Shown in pieces: positions 45,558 through 54,715 of a DNA stretch of 64,000 nucleotides (the stretch's first letter is position 1; every line of letters starts with the position of its first letter). The position numbers and the translations under genes are program-made. The DNA lies in NCBI GenBank assembly GCA_002454815.1, contig DKJL01000007.1, forward strand, positions 186,001 to 250,000, written 5' to 3'. This stretch comes from Flavobacteriales bacterium UBA6693. Lineage in GTDB: Bacteria > Bacteroidota > Bacteroidia > Flavobacteriales > Weeksellaceae. The notes under the pieces are model-generated. The model saw only the letters and a program-made list of their open reading frames with translations. It ran no database searches and had not been told where the DNA came from.

Positions 45558-48479
45558 ATGCAAGGAAAAGGACTTATTACGCTGGTTGCCATTGTTCTGG
45601 GACTTATTTGTCTTAACGAACTTTTGCCTACCTGGTATGCGGGCAAAATAGAACGCCAGGCTACGGCGCTGGCCGGCAGCGATCCTGTAAAATATCAGAA
45701 AGAGATGGCTCGCCTCTCGAAAGACACGCTGAATCTGGGTTTTACCAAACTTTATTACAGCCGCGCTAAAGAGAAAGAGATGAAGTTGGGGCTTGACCTG
45801 AAGGGCGGTATCAACGTTTTGCTGGAAATCAATCAGCGCGATCTTGTAAATGATCTTACACAATATTCTACCAATCCGTTGCTGATCGAAACACTGGATC
45901 GTACGGATAAGGCACAGAGAAATTCAACACGAAATTATATCGAGGATTTCTTTCTTCAGTTCGATGCATTAAACAAAGAAAAAGGTGCGAACCTAAAACT
46001 TGCCGACCCTGAAATTTTCGGAAATACCAACCTCAGTGAAATTAAATTTAATTCCACCGACGAGGAAGTAAAAGATATTGTCCGACGCAAAATCAGTGCA
46101 GCAGAAGGTTCGGCTTACGAAGTCATCCGCACGCGTATTGATAAAATGGGCGTTACCCAGCCCAACGTGCAGCGGGTGCCCGGTACCGGACGTATTTCTG
46201 TAGAAATGCCGGGAACCAAAGATATTGACCGGGTGAAAAAAATGCTGGCAACTTCCGCTAAACTTCAGTTCTGGGAAGTACAGACGATTCAGGAAGTATT
46301 GCCTTATCTGGAGCAGGTTTCTACTGTCGTTCCTTTGAAAGCAGACTCTATCGGAGTGGCGAAAAACACGAATTTAATGAATATGCTGCAGCTGAACTCG
46401 CTGAGATCGAGTGGGGTGGGTGCGATCAAACTTTCAGACACGGCAGCGATCAACAAGATTTTAAATTCAAAAATTGCAAAAGATCTTCGCCCCGCGAATA
46501 TCAAATACACCCAGTTTATGTGGGGTTACAAGCCTGAGTCCAGTGACGAAAACAATCTGGTCTTGTATGCAATCCGTGGTAATATCAGCCAAAAAGCACC
46601 AGTGGACGGCGCTGTAGAATCGGCTCGTGTAAACTACGATGACTTGGGCCGTGTGGTGGTCGATATGCAGATGGATTCCAAAGGATCCAAAGACTGGAAA
46701 GCGCTAACTGCAAAAAATGTTAACAAATCAGTCGCAGTAACGCTCGATAACGTCGTTTATACCGCACCAAACGTAGTAAACGAAATTCCCAACGGCCGTA
46801 CACAGATCTCCGGTAACTTTTCTCAGGAAGAAGCGCAGGATCTGGTGAATGTTCTGGGCGCGGGTAAACTGCCTGCCAGTGCGAAAATTGTACAGGCAGA
46901 TGTCGTTGGGCCTTCACTCGGTGCAGAATCGATTAATGCAGGGATGCTTTCCTTCCTTATTGCATTTTTAGTGATTATTGCCTACATCATTTTCTATTAC
47001 GGCGGCGCGGGAGTGTATGCGGTGATCGCAATGGTGATCAACCTTTTCTATATTTTCGGAATCATGGATTCTGTAGATGCCACGCTTACGTTGCCGGGTA
47101 TCGCCGGTATTGTGCTCTCTATGGCAATGGCGGTGGACACCAATGTAATTATTTACGAAAGAACAAAAGAGGAACTTTTCTCAGGTAAAAATATTTTTGA
47201 AGCCTATAAAGACGGTTTCAAGCATGCACTTTCGGCAATTATCGATGGACACTCGACCACCATTCTTACCGCTATCGTACTTTACATTTTCGGTACAGGT
47301 CCGATTAAAGGGTTTGCCGTGACATTGATCATCGGTTTGCTGATGACTTTCTTCACCTCAGTACTTCTGTCGCGGGTGATGATTTTCTCCAGATTGAATA
47401 AAGGAAAAGGTTTGAGCGTGTGGACACCTCCGACCAAAAATCTGTTCCGTAACGTTTGGATCGACTTTATCGGAAAACGTAAATATGCCTATATTATTTC
47501 TGCTTTCCTTACCGTAGCCAGTCTTATTTCCATTGCTGTAAACGGTTTTAAATACGGCATTGACTTTACCGGTGGTAGGAATTATGTTGTTAAATTTGAT
47601 AAACCCGTAGACGCTACCCAAGCCGAACAGGTATTGACAAAAGTTTTCGCGACCACTGATGGTAAAAATTCTGCGGTAGAAGCAAAAACCTTCGGAAGCG
47701 GCAACCAGCTGAAGATTTCTACCGATTACTTGATCGATGATGAATCGTTGCAGGCTGACCAAACTATTGAACAGAAACTGTACGAAGGTTTGAAGCCCAA
47801 TCTGCCGGCTGATATGACCTTGCAGCAGTTTAAGGCTTCGGACGAAGGCCACGCGGGTATCGTCTCGTCTACCAAAGTGGGCCCGACCGTAGCTGATGAT
47901 ATCAAAACCGGCGGAACCTTTGCCGTGATCGCTGCGTTAGGCGGAATTTTCCTTTACATCTTGTTGCGATTTACCAAATGGCAGTTCTCTCTTGGTGCGG
48001 TGGTCGGATTGGCGCATGATGCCATCATCATTTTGGGAACATATTCATTGTTGCACAAATACATGCCGTTCAACATGGAAATTAATCAGGATTTCATTGC
48101 GGCCATACTTACCGTGCTCGGTTATTCCATTAATGATACCGTGATCGTATTCGACCGGATCCGGGAATACCTGAGGGAAAAGAAATCGCTTACCCTTGCC
48201 GGTCTGTTTGATGATTCCATCTCCAGTACTTTGGGCAGAACGTTCAATACCTCATTTACGACCATTCTTGTGATTTTGGCCATCTTCATCTTTGGTGGAG
48301 AAAACCTGCGCGGGTTTATGTTTGCTTTACTTTTGGGTATTGCCTTCGGAACGTATTCCTCCATCTTCATTTCGTCTGCAATCGCTTACGATTTCCTAAA
48401 AGGAAAGAAGAAGGAAGAAACTCCACACGGACGTTCATCCACGGAAAAAGAGCTCAGCAAGCCTGCTGAAAACGTGTAA
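45558..48479 (+). CDS. secDF: Protein translocase subunit SecDF (fused)
   Basis: Uses the proton gradient to pull secreted proteins out of SecYEG on the periplasmic side. The 973-residue protein fuses SecD and SecF. The SecD half has the N-terminal helix, a large first periplasmic domain with LGLDLKGGINVLLEI, an insertion, and five helices with PGIAGIVLSMAMAVDTNVIIYERTKEE. The SecF half starts about residue 620 with GIDFTGGRNYVVKF and ends in five helices with TVLGYSINDTVIVFDRIRE. Fusion is normal in Bacteroidota. Monocistronic, with a strong terminator. Confidence 0.96.
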   Translation: MQGKGLITLVAIVLGLICLNELLPTWYAGKIERQATALAGSDPVKYQKEMARLSKDTLNLGFTKLYYSRAKEKEMKLGLDLKGGINVLLEINQRDLVNDLTQYSTNPLLIETLDRTDKAQRNSTRNYIEDFFLQFDALNKEKGANLKLADPEIFGNTNLSEIKFNSTDEEVKDIVRRKISAAEGSAYEVIRTRIDKMGVTQPNVQRVPGTGRISVEMPGTKDIDRVKKMLATSAKLQFWEVQTIQEVLPYLEQVSTVVPLKADSIGVAKNTNLMNMLQLNSLRSSGVGAIKLSDTAAINKILNSKIAKDLRPANIKYTQFMWGYKPESSDENNLVLYAIRGNISQKAPVDGAVESARVNYDDLGRVVVDMQMDSKGSKDWKALTAKNVNKSVAVTLDNVVYTAPNVVNEIPNGRTQISGNFSQEEAQDLVNVLGAGKLPASAKIVQADVVGPSLGAESINAGMLSFLIAFLVIIAYIIFYYGGAGVYAVIAMVINLFYIFGIMDSVDATLTLPGIAGIVLSMAMAVDTNVIIYERTKEELFSGKNIFEAYKDGFKHALSAIIDGHSTTILTAIVLYIFGTGPIKGFAVTLIIGLLMTFFTSVLLSRVMIFSRLNKGKGLSVWTPPTKNLFRNVWIDFIGKRKYAYIISAFLTVASLISIAVNGFKYGIDFTGGRNYVVKFDKPVDATQAEQVLTKVFATTDGKNSAVEAKTFGSGNQLKISTDYLIDDESLQADQTIEQKLYEGLKPNLPADMTLQQFKASDEGHAGIVSSTKVGPTVADDIKTGGTFAVIAALGGIFLYILLRFTKWQFSLGAVVGLAHDAIIILGTYSLLHKYMPFNMEINQDFIAAILTVLGYSINDTVIVFDRIREYLREKKSLTLAGLFDDSISSTLGRTFNTSFTTILVILAIFIFGGENLRGFMFALLLGIAFGTYSSIFISSAIAYDFLKGKKKEETPHGRSSTEKELSKPAENV

Positions 48480-48500
48480 AACCGCACTGGTTAAAAAATA

Positions 48501-48532
48501 ATATCCCTCGCATAAAGAGGGATATTTTTTTT
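48501..48532 (+). terminator. Terminator after secDF
   Basis: Perfect 9-bp stem ATATCCCTC/GAGGGATAT followed by T8. Confidence 0.92.
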
Positions 48533-48560
48533 GTGAAAATAGTTATTTTATCGAAAACCT

Positions 48561-48568
48561 TATATTTG
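48561..48568 (+). promoter_or_regulatory. -7 box of the MFS gene, very short leader
   Basis: TATATTTG, seven bases, ATG. Confidence 0.4.
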
Positions 48569-48575
48569 TCGATAT

Positions 48576-49820
48576 ATGCAAAAGAAACAAAAATCTGCCG
48601 CTGTTGGTTTCATTTTTATCACCCTTATCATTGATATTACAGGTTGGGGTATTGTAATTCCTGTTGTTCCCAAACTCATTCAGGAACTTATCCATAATCC
48701 CGATCTCAGCGTAGCCTCTCAATACGGTGGTTGGCTCAGCTTTGCTTATGCCGGTATGCAGTTTATTTTTGCTTCTGTACTTGGGGGTCTGTCGGATAAA
48801 TTTGGGCGGCGTCCCATTATTCTTTTTTCACTGCTTGGTTTCTCCATTAACTTTTTTATTCAGGCCATCGCTCCGACAATTTTCTGGCTGTTTGTCGGTC
48901 GGATATTCTCGGGAATTACCGGCGCCAGCATCACAACAGCAAGTGCTTACATTGCCGATGTTTCTACGGATGAAGACCGCGCGAAAAATTTCGGTTTGGT
49001 CGGTGCCGCTTTCGGCGTTGGGTTTATAGTTGGTCCCGTTATCGGTGGGTTGCTTGGTGAGTATGGGGCGCGCGTGCCGTTTTACGCCGCGTCTGTTCTG
49101 TGTCTTATAAATTTTCTTTACGGCTGGTTTATTCTGCCGGAAAGTTTGGACAAAGAAAATCGCCGGCCTTTCAATTGGCGTCGTGCAAACCCCGTTGGGT
49201 CTCTTTTACAGCTTAGAAAACATCCTGAGATTCTCGGTCTCGTCTCCACTTTAGTTTTTGTCTATATCGCCGGTCACGCCGTACAGACCAATTGGACCTT
49301 CTTTACCATGTACAAATTTGGCTGGACGGAGAAATTGGTGGGAATTTCGTTGGGATTTACGGGGCTTATGGCTGCCCTGGTGCAGGGTTATTTAATCAGA
49401 TTTATTCAGCCCTGGCTCGGCAACGAAAAAACCATTATTTACGGACTTTCACTTTATGCGGTGGGTTTAATTTTATTTGCCTTTGCCACAGAAAGCTGGA
49501 TGATGTTTGCTTTTCTGGTTCCTTACGGACTTGGCGGCATCGCAGGGCCGGCTTTACAGTCGGTGATTTCTGCACAGGTGCCGAAAAACGAGCAGGGGGA
49601 ACTGCAGGGCGCACTCGCCAGTTTAATCAGTTTTACCGCAATTGTCGGCCCCCCGATGATGACCAATGTTTTCTTTTATTTTACCCATGACGATGCACCG
49701 TTCAAATTTCCGGGTGCGCCGTTTTTTCTTGGTTTTATTTTAATGGCCATCAGCGTCCTTTTGGTTTATTTGCTGTTTCGCCGGAAACAAAAGACGGTCA
49801 ACAGTCATTTGAAATTATAA
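48576..49820 (+). CDS. MFS transporter, TetA(class A-E)-like drug efflux type
   Basis: A 414-residue, 12-helix major facilitator. It has motif A GGLSDKFGRRPIIL after helix 2, the antiporter-type motif C region in helix 5 (GLVGAAFGVGFIVGPVIGG) and D-(x)-W-G motifs at the start (IDITGWGIVIPVVP). This arrangement is that of the proton/drug antiporters to which tetracycline exporters belong. The protein is chromosomal in a conserved setting and no TetR-type regulator is adjacent. A housekeeping role is as likely as resistance; I do not claim resistance. Confidence 0.88.
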   Translation: MQKKQKSAAVGFIFITLIIDITGWGIVIPVVPKLIQELIHNPDLSVASQYGGWLSFAYAGMQFIFASVLGGLSDKFGRRPIILFSLLGFSINFFIQAIAPTIFWLFVGRIFSGITGASITTASAYIADVSTDEDRAKNFGLVGAAFGVGFIVGPVIGGLLGEYGARVPFYAASVLCLINFLYGWFILPESLDKENRRPFNWRRANPVGSLLQLRKHPEILGLVSTLVFVYIAGHAVQTNWTFFTMYKFGWTEKLVGISLGFTGLMAALVQGYLIRFIQPWLGNEKTIIYGLSLYAVGLILFAFATESWMMFAFLVPYGLGGIAGPALQSVISAQVPKNEQGELQGALASLISFTAIVGPPMMTNVFFYFTHDDAPFKFPGAPFFLGFILMAISVLLVYLLFRRKQKTVNSHLKL

Positions 49821-49858
49821 TTAATTTTAATAATTAAAAAACGTAGGTCAAACTTTCG

Positions 49859-49866
49859 TAATTTTG
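49859..49866 (+). promoter_or_regulatory. -7 box four bases before the tatA ATG
   Basis: TAATTTTG, AAGC, ATG: predicts a leaderless transcript. Confidence 0.4.
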
Positions 49867-49870
49867 AAGC

Positions 49871-50194
49871 ATGGAATTAAGCATAGGTGAAATGTTGCTG
49901 GTTGCTATTGCAATCGTTGTTTTATTCGGTCCGGATAAATTGCCGCAGATTGCGCGCGATTTGGGGCAGGGTGTGCGCAAAATGCGCGGCGCAATGGAAG
50001 ATGTAAAAACCGAAATTCTGAAAGAAACCGACAATCCCGTCGCGGACATCAAACGTGAAATTGATAAAGTAAAGCAGGCCGCAAAGGACTATAATCCGCT
50101 TGCAGATCTGGAAAACGATGCGGTTCCAAAACGTGACGTTCCCACCCCAAGTCCCGTGGATGATGATACACACGAAGGTCCTGTAAGTCGTTGA
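49871..50194 (+). CDS. tatA: Twin-arginine translocase subunit TatA/TatE
   Basis: Forms the protein-conducting part of the Tat system, which exports folded proteins. The 107-residue product has an N-terminal helix (about 4-20), the hinge FGPDKLP with the conserved Phe-Gly-Pro, an amphipathic helix (QIARDLGQGVRKMRGAM) and an acidic soluble tail. The size and the Leu/Ile-rich first helix fit TatA rather than TatB. tatC is not in the window. One base separates it from the PAP2 gene, so they form an operon. Confidence 0.93.
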   Translation: MELSIGEMLLVAIAIVVLFGPDKLPQIARDLGQGVRKMRGAMEDVKTEILKETDNPVADIKREIDKVKQAAKDYNPLADLENDAVPKRDVPTPSPVDDDTHEGPVSR

Positions 50195-50195
50195 A

Positions 50196-50765
50196 ATGCA
50201 TGAAGTTATTGAGTACGATCGCGCGCTTTTCCTGAAACTTAATAATTTGGGTTCGCCCGCGTTCGACCAGTTTTGGCTCATGATTTCAGCCACCTGGATC
50301 TGGGTCCCGTTATATGTAATTTTTCTTTATCTTTTTTTTAAGACATATTCTGTCCGCAACGTCATTTTCATTTTAATATTTATTGCGCTCGGTGTCACCG
50401 TTGCCGACCAGCTGGCCGGAATTTTCAAGACCGGAATTGCCCGTTTGCGACCTTGTCACGATCCCACCTTATCCGGCCTAATGCGCACGGTGCATTGTGG
50501 GGGCCGCTTCGGATTTTATTCCAGCCACGCTTCTAATACCTTCTTTATCGCGACATTCATGAGTTTAATGTTGGGCAGTAAGTATAAATACATTCCCTAT
50601 ATACTTTATTTTTGGGCAATAGTGGTGAGTTTCAGCCGTATTTATCTGGGCGTTCACTTTCCGCTGGATCTCCTTATGGGTGCCGGAACAGGCTTTCTTT
50701 TAGGGGGTTTCTTTTCCACTTTGTCCCGCAAAGTCATCTATCGGCAGAATTTAGTTAAAGGTTGA
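50196..50765 (+). CDS. PAP2-family membrane phosphatase
   Basis: A 189-residue integral membrane protein with six hydrophobic segments and the three PAP2 motifs: KTGIARLRPCHDP (KX6RP), YSSHASN (PSGH-like, with Ser-His), and SRIYLGVHFPLDL (SRX5HX3D). It probably dephosphorylates undecaprenyl pyrophosphate or a lipid phosphate on the outer face of the inner membrane. In the second motif the usual PSGH is SSH, which is common in this phylum. It is translated directly behind tatA. Confidence 0.9.
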   Translation: MHEVIEYDRALFLKLNNLGSPAFDQFWLMISATWIWVPLYVIFLYLFFKTYSVRNVIFILIFIALGVTVADQLAGIFKTGIARLRPCHDPTLSGLMRTVHCGGRFGFYSSHASNTFFIATFMSLMLGSKYKYIPYILYFWAIVVSFSRIYLGVHFPLDLLMGAGTGFLLGGFFSTLSRKVIYRQNLVKG

Positions 50766-50838
50766 AAGAAAGCAAGTACCTAATTCTTTGGCGGTCTACT
50801 AAATAATCAACGGAGTCAGCGCCATTCCATCTTTTTCC

Positions 50839-50846
50839 TATCTTTG
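50839..50846 (+). promoter_or_regulatory. -7 box four bases before the polA ATG
   Basis: TATCTTTG, TGAT, ATG. The -7 match is perfect. It predicts a leaderless polA mRNA. Confidence 0.5.
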
Positions 50847-50850
50847 TGAT

Positions 50851-53670
50851 ATGTCAGAAAACAACGATAAAAGACTGTTTCTCATCGATGCCTACGCGAT
50901 GATTTTTCGCGGTTACTATGCGCTGATCCGCAGTCCCCGCATCACTTCCACCGGGATGGATACTTCGGCCATATTTGGTTTTACCAATTCTTTGATTGAA
51001 CTGATCCGCCGCGAAAGACCTTCGCATTTGGCGGTTGTTTTCGACGTTGGGCAGGCCAGCATCCGCACCGATGATTTTGCAGACTATAAGGCGAATCGCA
51101 GCGAAACTCCCGATGCGATAAAAGCCGCGATTCCCTACATCCACCGTATCTTAAACGCGATGCACGTTCCCATTTTGGGACTTGAAGGTTATGAAGCTGA
51201 TGACGTCATTGGAACCATTGCCTGTAAAGCGGAAGAAAAAGGCTATCAGATCTTTATGGTCACGCCGGATAAAGATTTCGCACAGTGCGTTACCGAAAAC
51301 GTGAAAATTTATAAACCGGGTCTGAAGGGTGCAGAATTCGAGATTCTCGGCGTAGAAGAAGTTAAGGCTAAATACGAAATTGACGATCCCAAACAGGTTA
51401 TTGATTTTCTGGCCATGATGGGCGATTCGGTCGATAATATTCCGGGCTTGGAAGGCGTCGGCGAAAAAACAGCCAAAAAGTTTCTGAAACAGTACGGAAG
51501 CATCGAGAATCTTTTGGCCAACACGGCCGATCTCAAAGGAAAATTAAAGGAAAAAGTAGAAGCTTCCGCTGAACGTGGAATCTTATCTAAAAAACTGGCG
51601 ACCATCATTTGCGATGCGCCTATAGAATTTCATCACGAGCAATACGATCTGGATATTCCTGATTTTGAAAAGGTCAAAGAAGTATTCGATGAGCTGGAAT
51701 TCCGGCGAATGTACGAAAATCTTTACCGGGCCTTTGCACCGGCTGAAGACCTAAAAAATACCACCGCAGGAAAAACCGATAACACTCCGCTGCCGACCCC
51801 TAGAACCGGTCAGCTGGATTTATTTGCGAACTTTGAAGAATTGGAACAGGCGACCAGAACTGCAGAAACTGCTTCTGAAAGCGATCATCTTTATCAGCAC
51901 ATCGACACGCCGAAAGCACAATACCTCTTGCTGAAAAACCTCCTTGCGCAGCGCACCGTAAGTTTCGATACGGAACTGAGCATTCCCGATGAGATGGAAG
52001 CAGAACTGATCGGCATCAGCTTTTGTTACCGCCAGGGCTTGGGGTATTATGTGCCGCTGAGCGAAGACCGAAAGGAGGCGCTTGCGACTTTGGAGATATT
52101 CCGGCCGTTTTTTGAAAAGGAAGACATTGTAAAAATCGCGCACCATCTCAAAACAGACTATAAAATATTAAAGCTGTATGGAATCGAATTGCGCGGCGCC
52201 ATGTTCGACACCATGATCGCACATTATCTGCTGAATCCCGACGGGCGTCACAACATGGATTATCTGGCCGAAATGCACCTAAATTATAAGCCGATCGCCG
52301 TAGAAAGTCTGGTGGGAAAAGGGAAGAACAAAGGCAGTCTGCGCTCGGTTTCGATTGAGAAACAGACCATTTACAGTTGTGAAGATGCTGATATTTCTTT
52401 TCGGTTGTATGAATTATTTGCGCCTTTACTGAAAAAAGAAAATCTGGAAGAACTTTTCTTTAACGTCGAAATGCCGTTGATGAAAGTGCTCGCCAAAATG
52501 GAACTGGAGGGTATCGCGCTGGACCGGCAGTGGCTGGAACAAGAAAGCATAGATCTTGAAAATGATTTAAAAGCCCTCGAAACCACTATTTTTGAACATG
52601 CTGGGGAAGAGTTTAACATTAATTCTCCCAAACAGTTGGGCGAAATATTATTTGAAAAATTAGAACTTGATCCCAAAGCCAAGAAAACAAAAACCGGTCA
52701 GTACGCCACTTCCGAAGATATTTTGCAGAAACTTTCTTCCAAACATGAAATCATTCAGCACATTCTGCAATACCGGACGTACCAAAAACTGAAATCCACG
52801 TACGTCGATGCGCTGCCCCTGCAAATCGACAAAGACGATCACCGTGTTCACACCAATTTTTCACAAACCACCGCCGCTACGGGACGTTTGGCAAGTGTGA
52901 ATCCGAACCTCCAGAATATCCCGGTCCGAACGTTGCGTGGTCAGCAAATCCGTGGTGCTTTCGTCGCCAATCCCGGAAACAGGATTATCGCAGCCGATTA
53001 TTCTCAGATAGAACTGCGTCTGATCGCGGCCATTTCAAATGAAGAAAATATGATCAAAGCCTTCCGAAATGGTGAGGATATTCACGCTTCGACAGCTTCA
53101 AGATTATTTGAAGTACCACTGGAAGAAGTAACTAAAATACAGCGTTCACAAGCGAAAACCGTGAACTTCGGTATTTTGTACGGCCAAGGCGCATTTGGAT
53201 TAGCGGAACAAACCGGCCTTTCGCGCGCCGAAGCCAAGCAGATGATTTCTTCGTATTTTGAAACCTATCCGCAACTGAAAAAATACATGGCTGAGCAGGT
53301 TCGCAAAGCACAGGAAATGGGCTATGTGGAAACGATCCTCAACCGGAAACGACACTTGAAAGACATCAATTCTGCCAATTTCGTCGTAAAAGCACATGCC
53401 GAAAGAAACGCCGTCAACGCACCGATCCAGGGAAGTGCCGCCGACGTCATCAAACTGGCCATGATCAATATCGACCGCAGTCTTAGCGAGCAGAATTTAA
53501 AAACCAAAATGCTTTTGCAGGTTCACGATGAATTGGTATTTGAAGCACCGGCGGAAGAAGTAGAAACCGTCACCGTTTTAATTAAAAAAGAAATGGAAAC
53601 TGCCTACGAAACCAGTGTGCCTCTTTTGGTGGAAGTCGGTGTGGGAGAAAACTGGCTGGAGGCGCATTAA
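50851..53670 (+). CDS. polA: DNA polymerase I
   Basis: Repair and Okazaki-fragment polymerase. The 939-residue protein has all three parts. The 5' nuclease (about 1-295) shows EGYEADDVIGTIA and GDSVDNIPGLEGVGEKTA. The 3'-5' exonuclease (about 340-530) keeps its acidic residues in VSFDTEL, HHLKTDYK and CEDADISF, so proofreading is probably active. The polymerase has motif A DYSQIELRL, motif B QAKTVNFGILYGQGAFGL and motif C VHDELVFE. Monocistronic. Confidence 0.97.
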   Translation: MSENNDKRLFLIDAYAMIFRGYYALIRSPRITSTGMDTSAIFGFTNSLIELIRRERPSHLAVVFDVGQASIRTDDFADYKANRSETPDAIKAAIPYIHRILNAMHVPILGLEGYEADDVIGTIACKAEEKGYQIFMVTPDKDFAQCVTENVKIYKPGLKGAEFEILGVEEVKAKYEIDDPKQVIDFLAMMGDSVDNIPGLEGVGEKTAKKFLKQYGSIENLLANTADLKGKLKEKVEASAERGILSKKLATIICDAPIEFHHEQYDLDIPDFEKVKEVFDELEFRRMYENLYRAFAPAEDLKNTTAGKTDNTPLPTPRTGQLDLFANFEELEQATRTAETASESDHLYQHIDTPKAQYLLLKNLLAQRTVSFDTELSIPDEMEAELIGISFCYRQGLGYYVPLSEDRKEALATLEIFRPFFEKEDIVKIAHHLKTDYKILKLYGIELRGAMFDTMIAHYLLNPDGRHNMDYLAEMHLNYKPIAVESLVGKGKNKGSLRSVSIEKQTIYSCEDADISFRLYELFAPLLKKENLEELFFNVEMPLMKVLAKMELEGIALDRQWLEQESIDLENDLKALETTIFEHAGEEFNINSPKQLGEILFEKLELDPKAKKTKTGQYATSEDILQKLSSKHEIIQHILQYRTYQKLKSTYVDALPLQIDKDDHRVHTNFSQTTAATGRLASVNPNLQNIPVRTLRGQQIRGAFVANPGNRIIAADYSQIELRLIAAISNEENMIKAFRNGEDIHASTASRLFEVPLEEVTKIQRSQAKTVNFGILYGQGAFGLAEQTGLSRAEAKQMISSYFETYPQLKKYMAEQVRKAQEMGYVETILNRKRHLKDINSANFVVKAHAERNAVNAPIQGSAADVIKLAMINIDRSLSEQNLKTKMLLQVHDELVFEAPAEEVETVTVLIKKEMETAYETSVPLLVEVGVGENWLEAH

Positions 53671-53727
53671 GATCTTATTACTACAACAGGGCTGATCATT
53701 TAATCTAATAAAACTGAAACGTTCGTT

Positions 53728-54606
53728 TTGAAATTTTTAATTATCATACCGGCGCATAACGAACAGGAAAATATTCGGTTCACGCTCCAGTCATTACAAA
53801 ACCAAACTTTTCAGGATTTTTCGTGCGTCATCGTCAATGATGGTTCTACCGACAAAACCCGGCAGATTGTGGAGGAATTTACCGAAAATGATGAAAAATT
53901 TAAGTTAAAGAACTTAGAATTATCAGAACATCAGCCCGGTGCAAAAGTGGTGCGTACATTTAACAAAGGATTGGAAATTATTGACTTAGAAGGGTACGAG
54001 GTGATTTGCAAATTTGATGCAGACATTATTTTTCCGGAGGACTATCTGCAGCGCATCGCGCAACTTTACCTGCAGCAGCCGCACGTAGGAATGGCCTCGG
54101 GCCTGGTAAGAATCAGCCCAAAACCTTTGCAGGTCGACAAAGCTTTCGATTTTAAAGATGAGGAGCAGAACTGGATCTTCGAAAATTTATCGTCAAAAAA
54201 CCATGTTCGTGGTCCCATCAAATCCTACCGAAGAACGTGTTTTCGAGATATGGGCGGACTGCGCACTGTTTTGGGCTGGGATAATATCGACGTCATGCTG
54301 GCGCAAAAACACGGCTGGGAAGTACGGACAATAAAGGATCTGTGGGTAAAGCATCTGCGTCCGACTGCTTTTAAATATAAAAAACAGAAAGCGGAAAAAC
54401 TGGGCGAATATTTTTATAATATTGGGCTGAATTTCCCGCTGGCTGCGCTGTCGTCAGCAAAATCGGCCTGGAAAAATAAATCACCGGCAGAATTCTTCGG
54501 CACTATGAAATCTTTTTTAAAACAGAAGGCGGAACGATCATTGACGCGGGCGGAAGTACGATACATCAGAAATTTGCGCTGGCGGCAAATGTTTAAAATT
54601 AAATAA
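53728..54606 (+). CDS. Glycosyltransferase family 2
   Basis: A 292-residue GT-A enzyme. It has an N-terminal nucleotide-binding start LIIIPAHNEQENI, NDGSTDKT (about 38-45) and a DxD-type metal site in KFDADI (about 90-95). A later GWDNIDV follows, corresponding to the acceptor-side ED-like motif. It transfers a sugar from a nucleotide donor, probably in surface polysaccharide or lipid glycosylation. The start codon is TTG at 53728; no ATG lies near the conserved N-terminus, so TTG is well supported. It is followed by a second probable glycosyltransferase. Confidence 0.9.
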   Translation: MKFLIIIPAHNEQENIRFTLQSLQNQTFQDFSCVIVNDGSTDKTRQIVEEFTENDEKFKLKNLELSEHQPGAKVVRTFNKGLEIIDLEGYEVICKFDADIIFPEDYLQRIAQLYLQQPHVGMASGLVRISPKPLQVDKAFDFKDEEQNWIFENLSSKNHVRGPIKSYRRTCFRDMGGLRTVLGWDNIDVMLAQKHGWEVRTIKDLWVKHLRPTAFKYKKQKAEKLGEYFYNIGLNFPLAALSSAKSAWKNKSPAEFFGTMKSFLKQKAERSLTRAEVRYIRNLRWRQMFKIK

Positions 54607-54613
54607 AACAACG

Positions 54614-54715
54614 ATGAACAAAGAACTAAAGAAGATGATCGCAGCCTTTTTGAACAAACAAACTGTTCAAAGTTATTTCAAATTTTTTACCATTATCGAC
54701 GCGAAATTATTTTGA
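54614..54715 (+). CDS. Possible 33-residue small ORF overlapping the next gene by TTGA
   Basis: ATG at 54614 to TGA at 54713-54715, 33 codons, MNKELKKMIAAFLNK and an aromatic-rich end. Its stop overlaps the TTG start of the following gene in the four bases TTGA, a layout seen in translational coupling. It may be a leader peptide or a chance ORF. No homology is recognised. Confidence 0.3.
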   Translation: MNKELKKMIAAFLNKQTVQSYFKFFTIIDAKLF

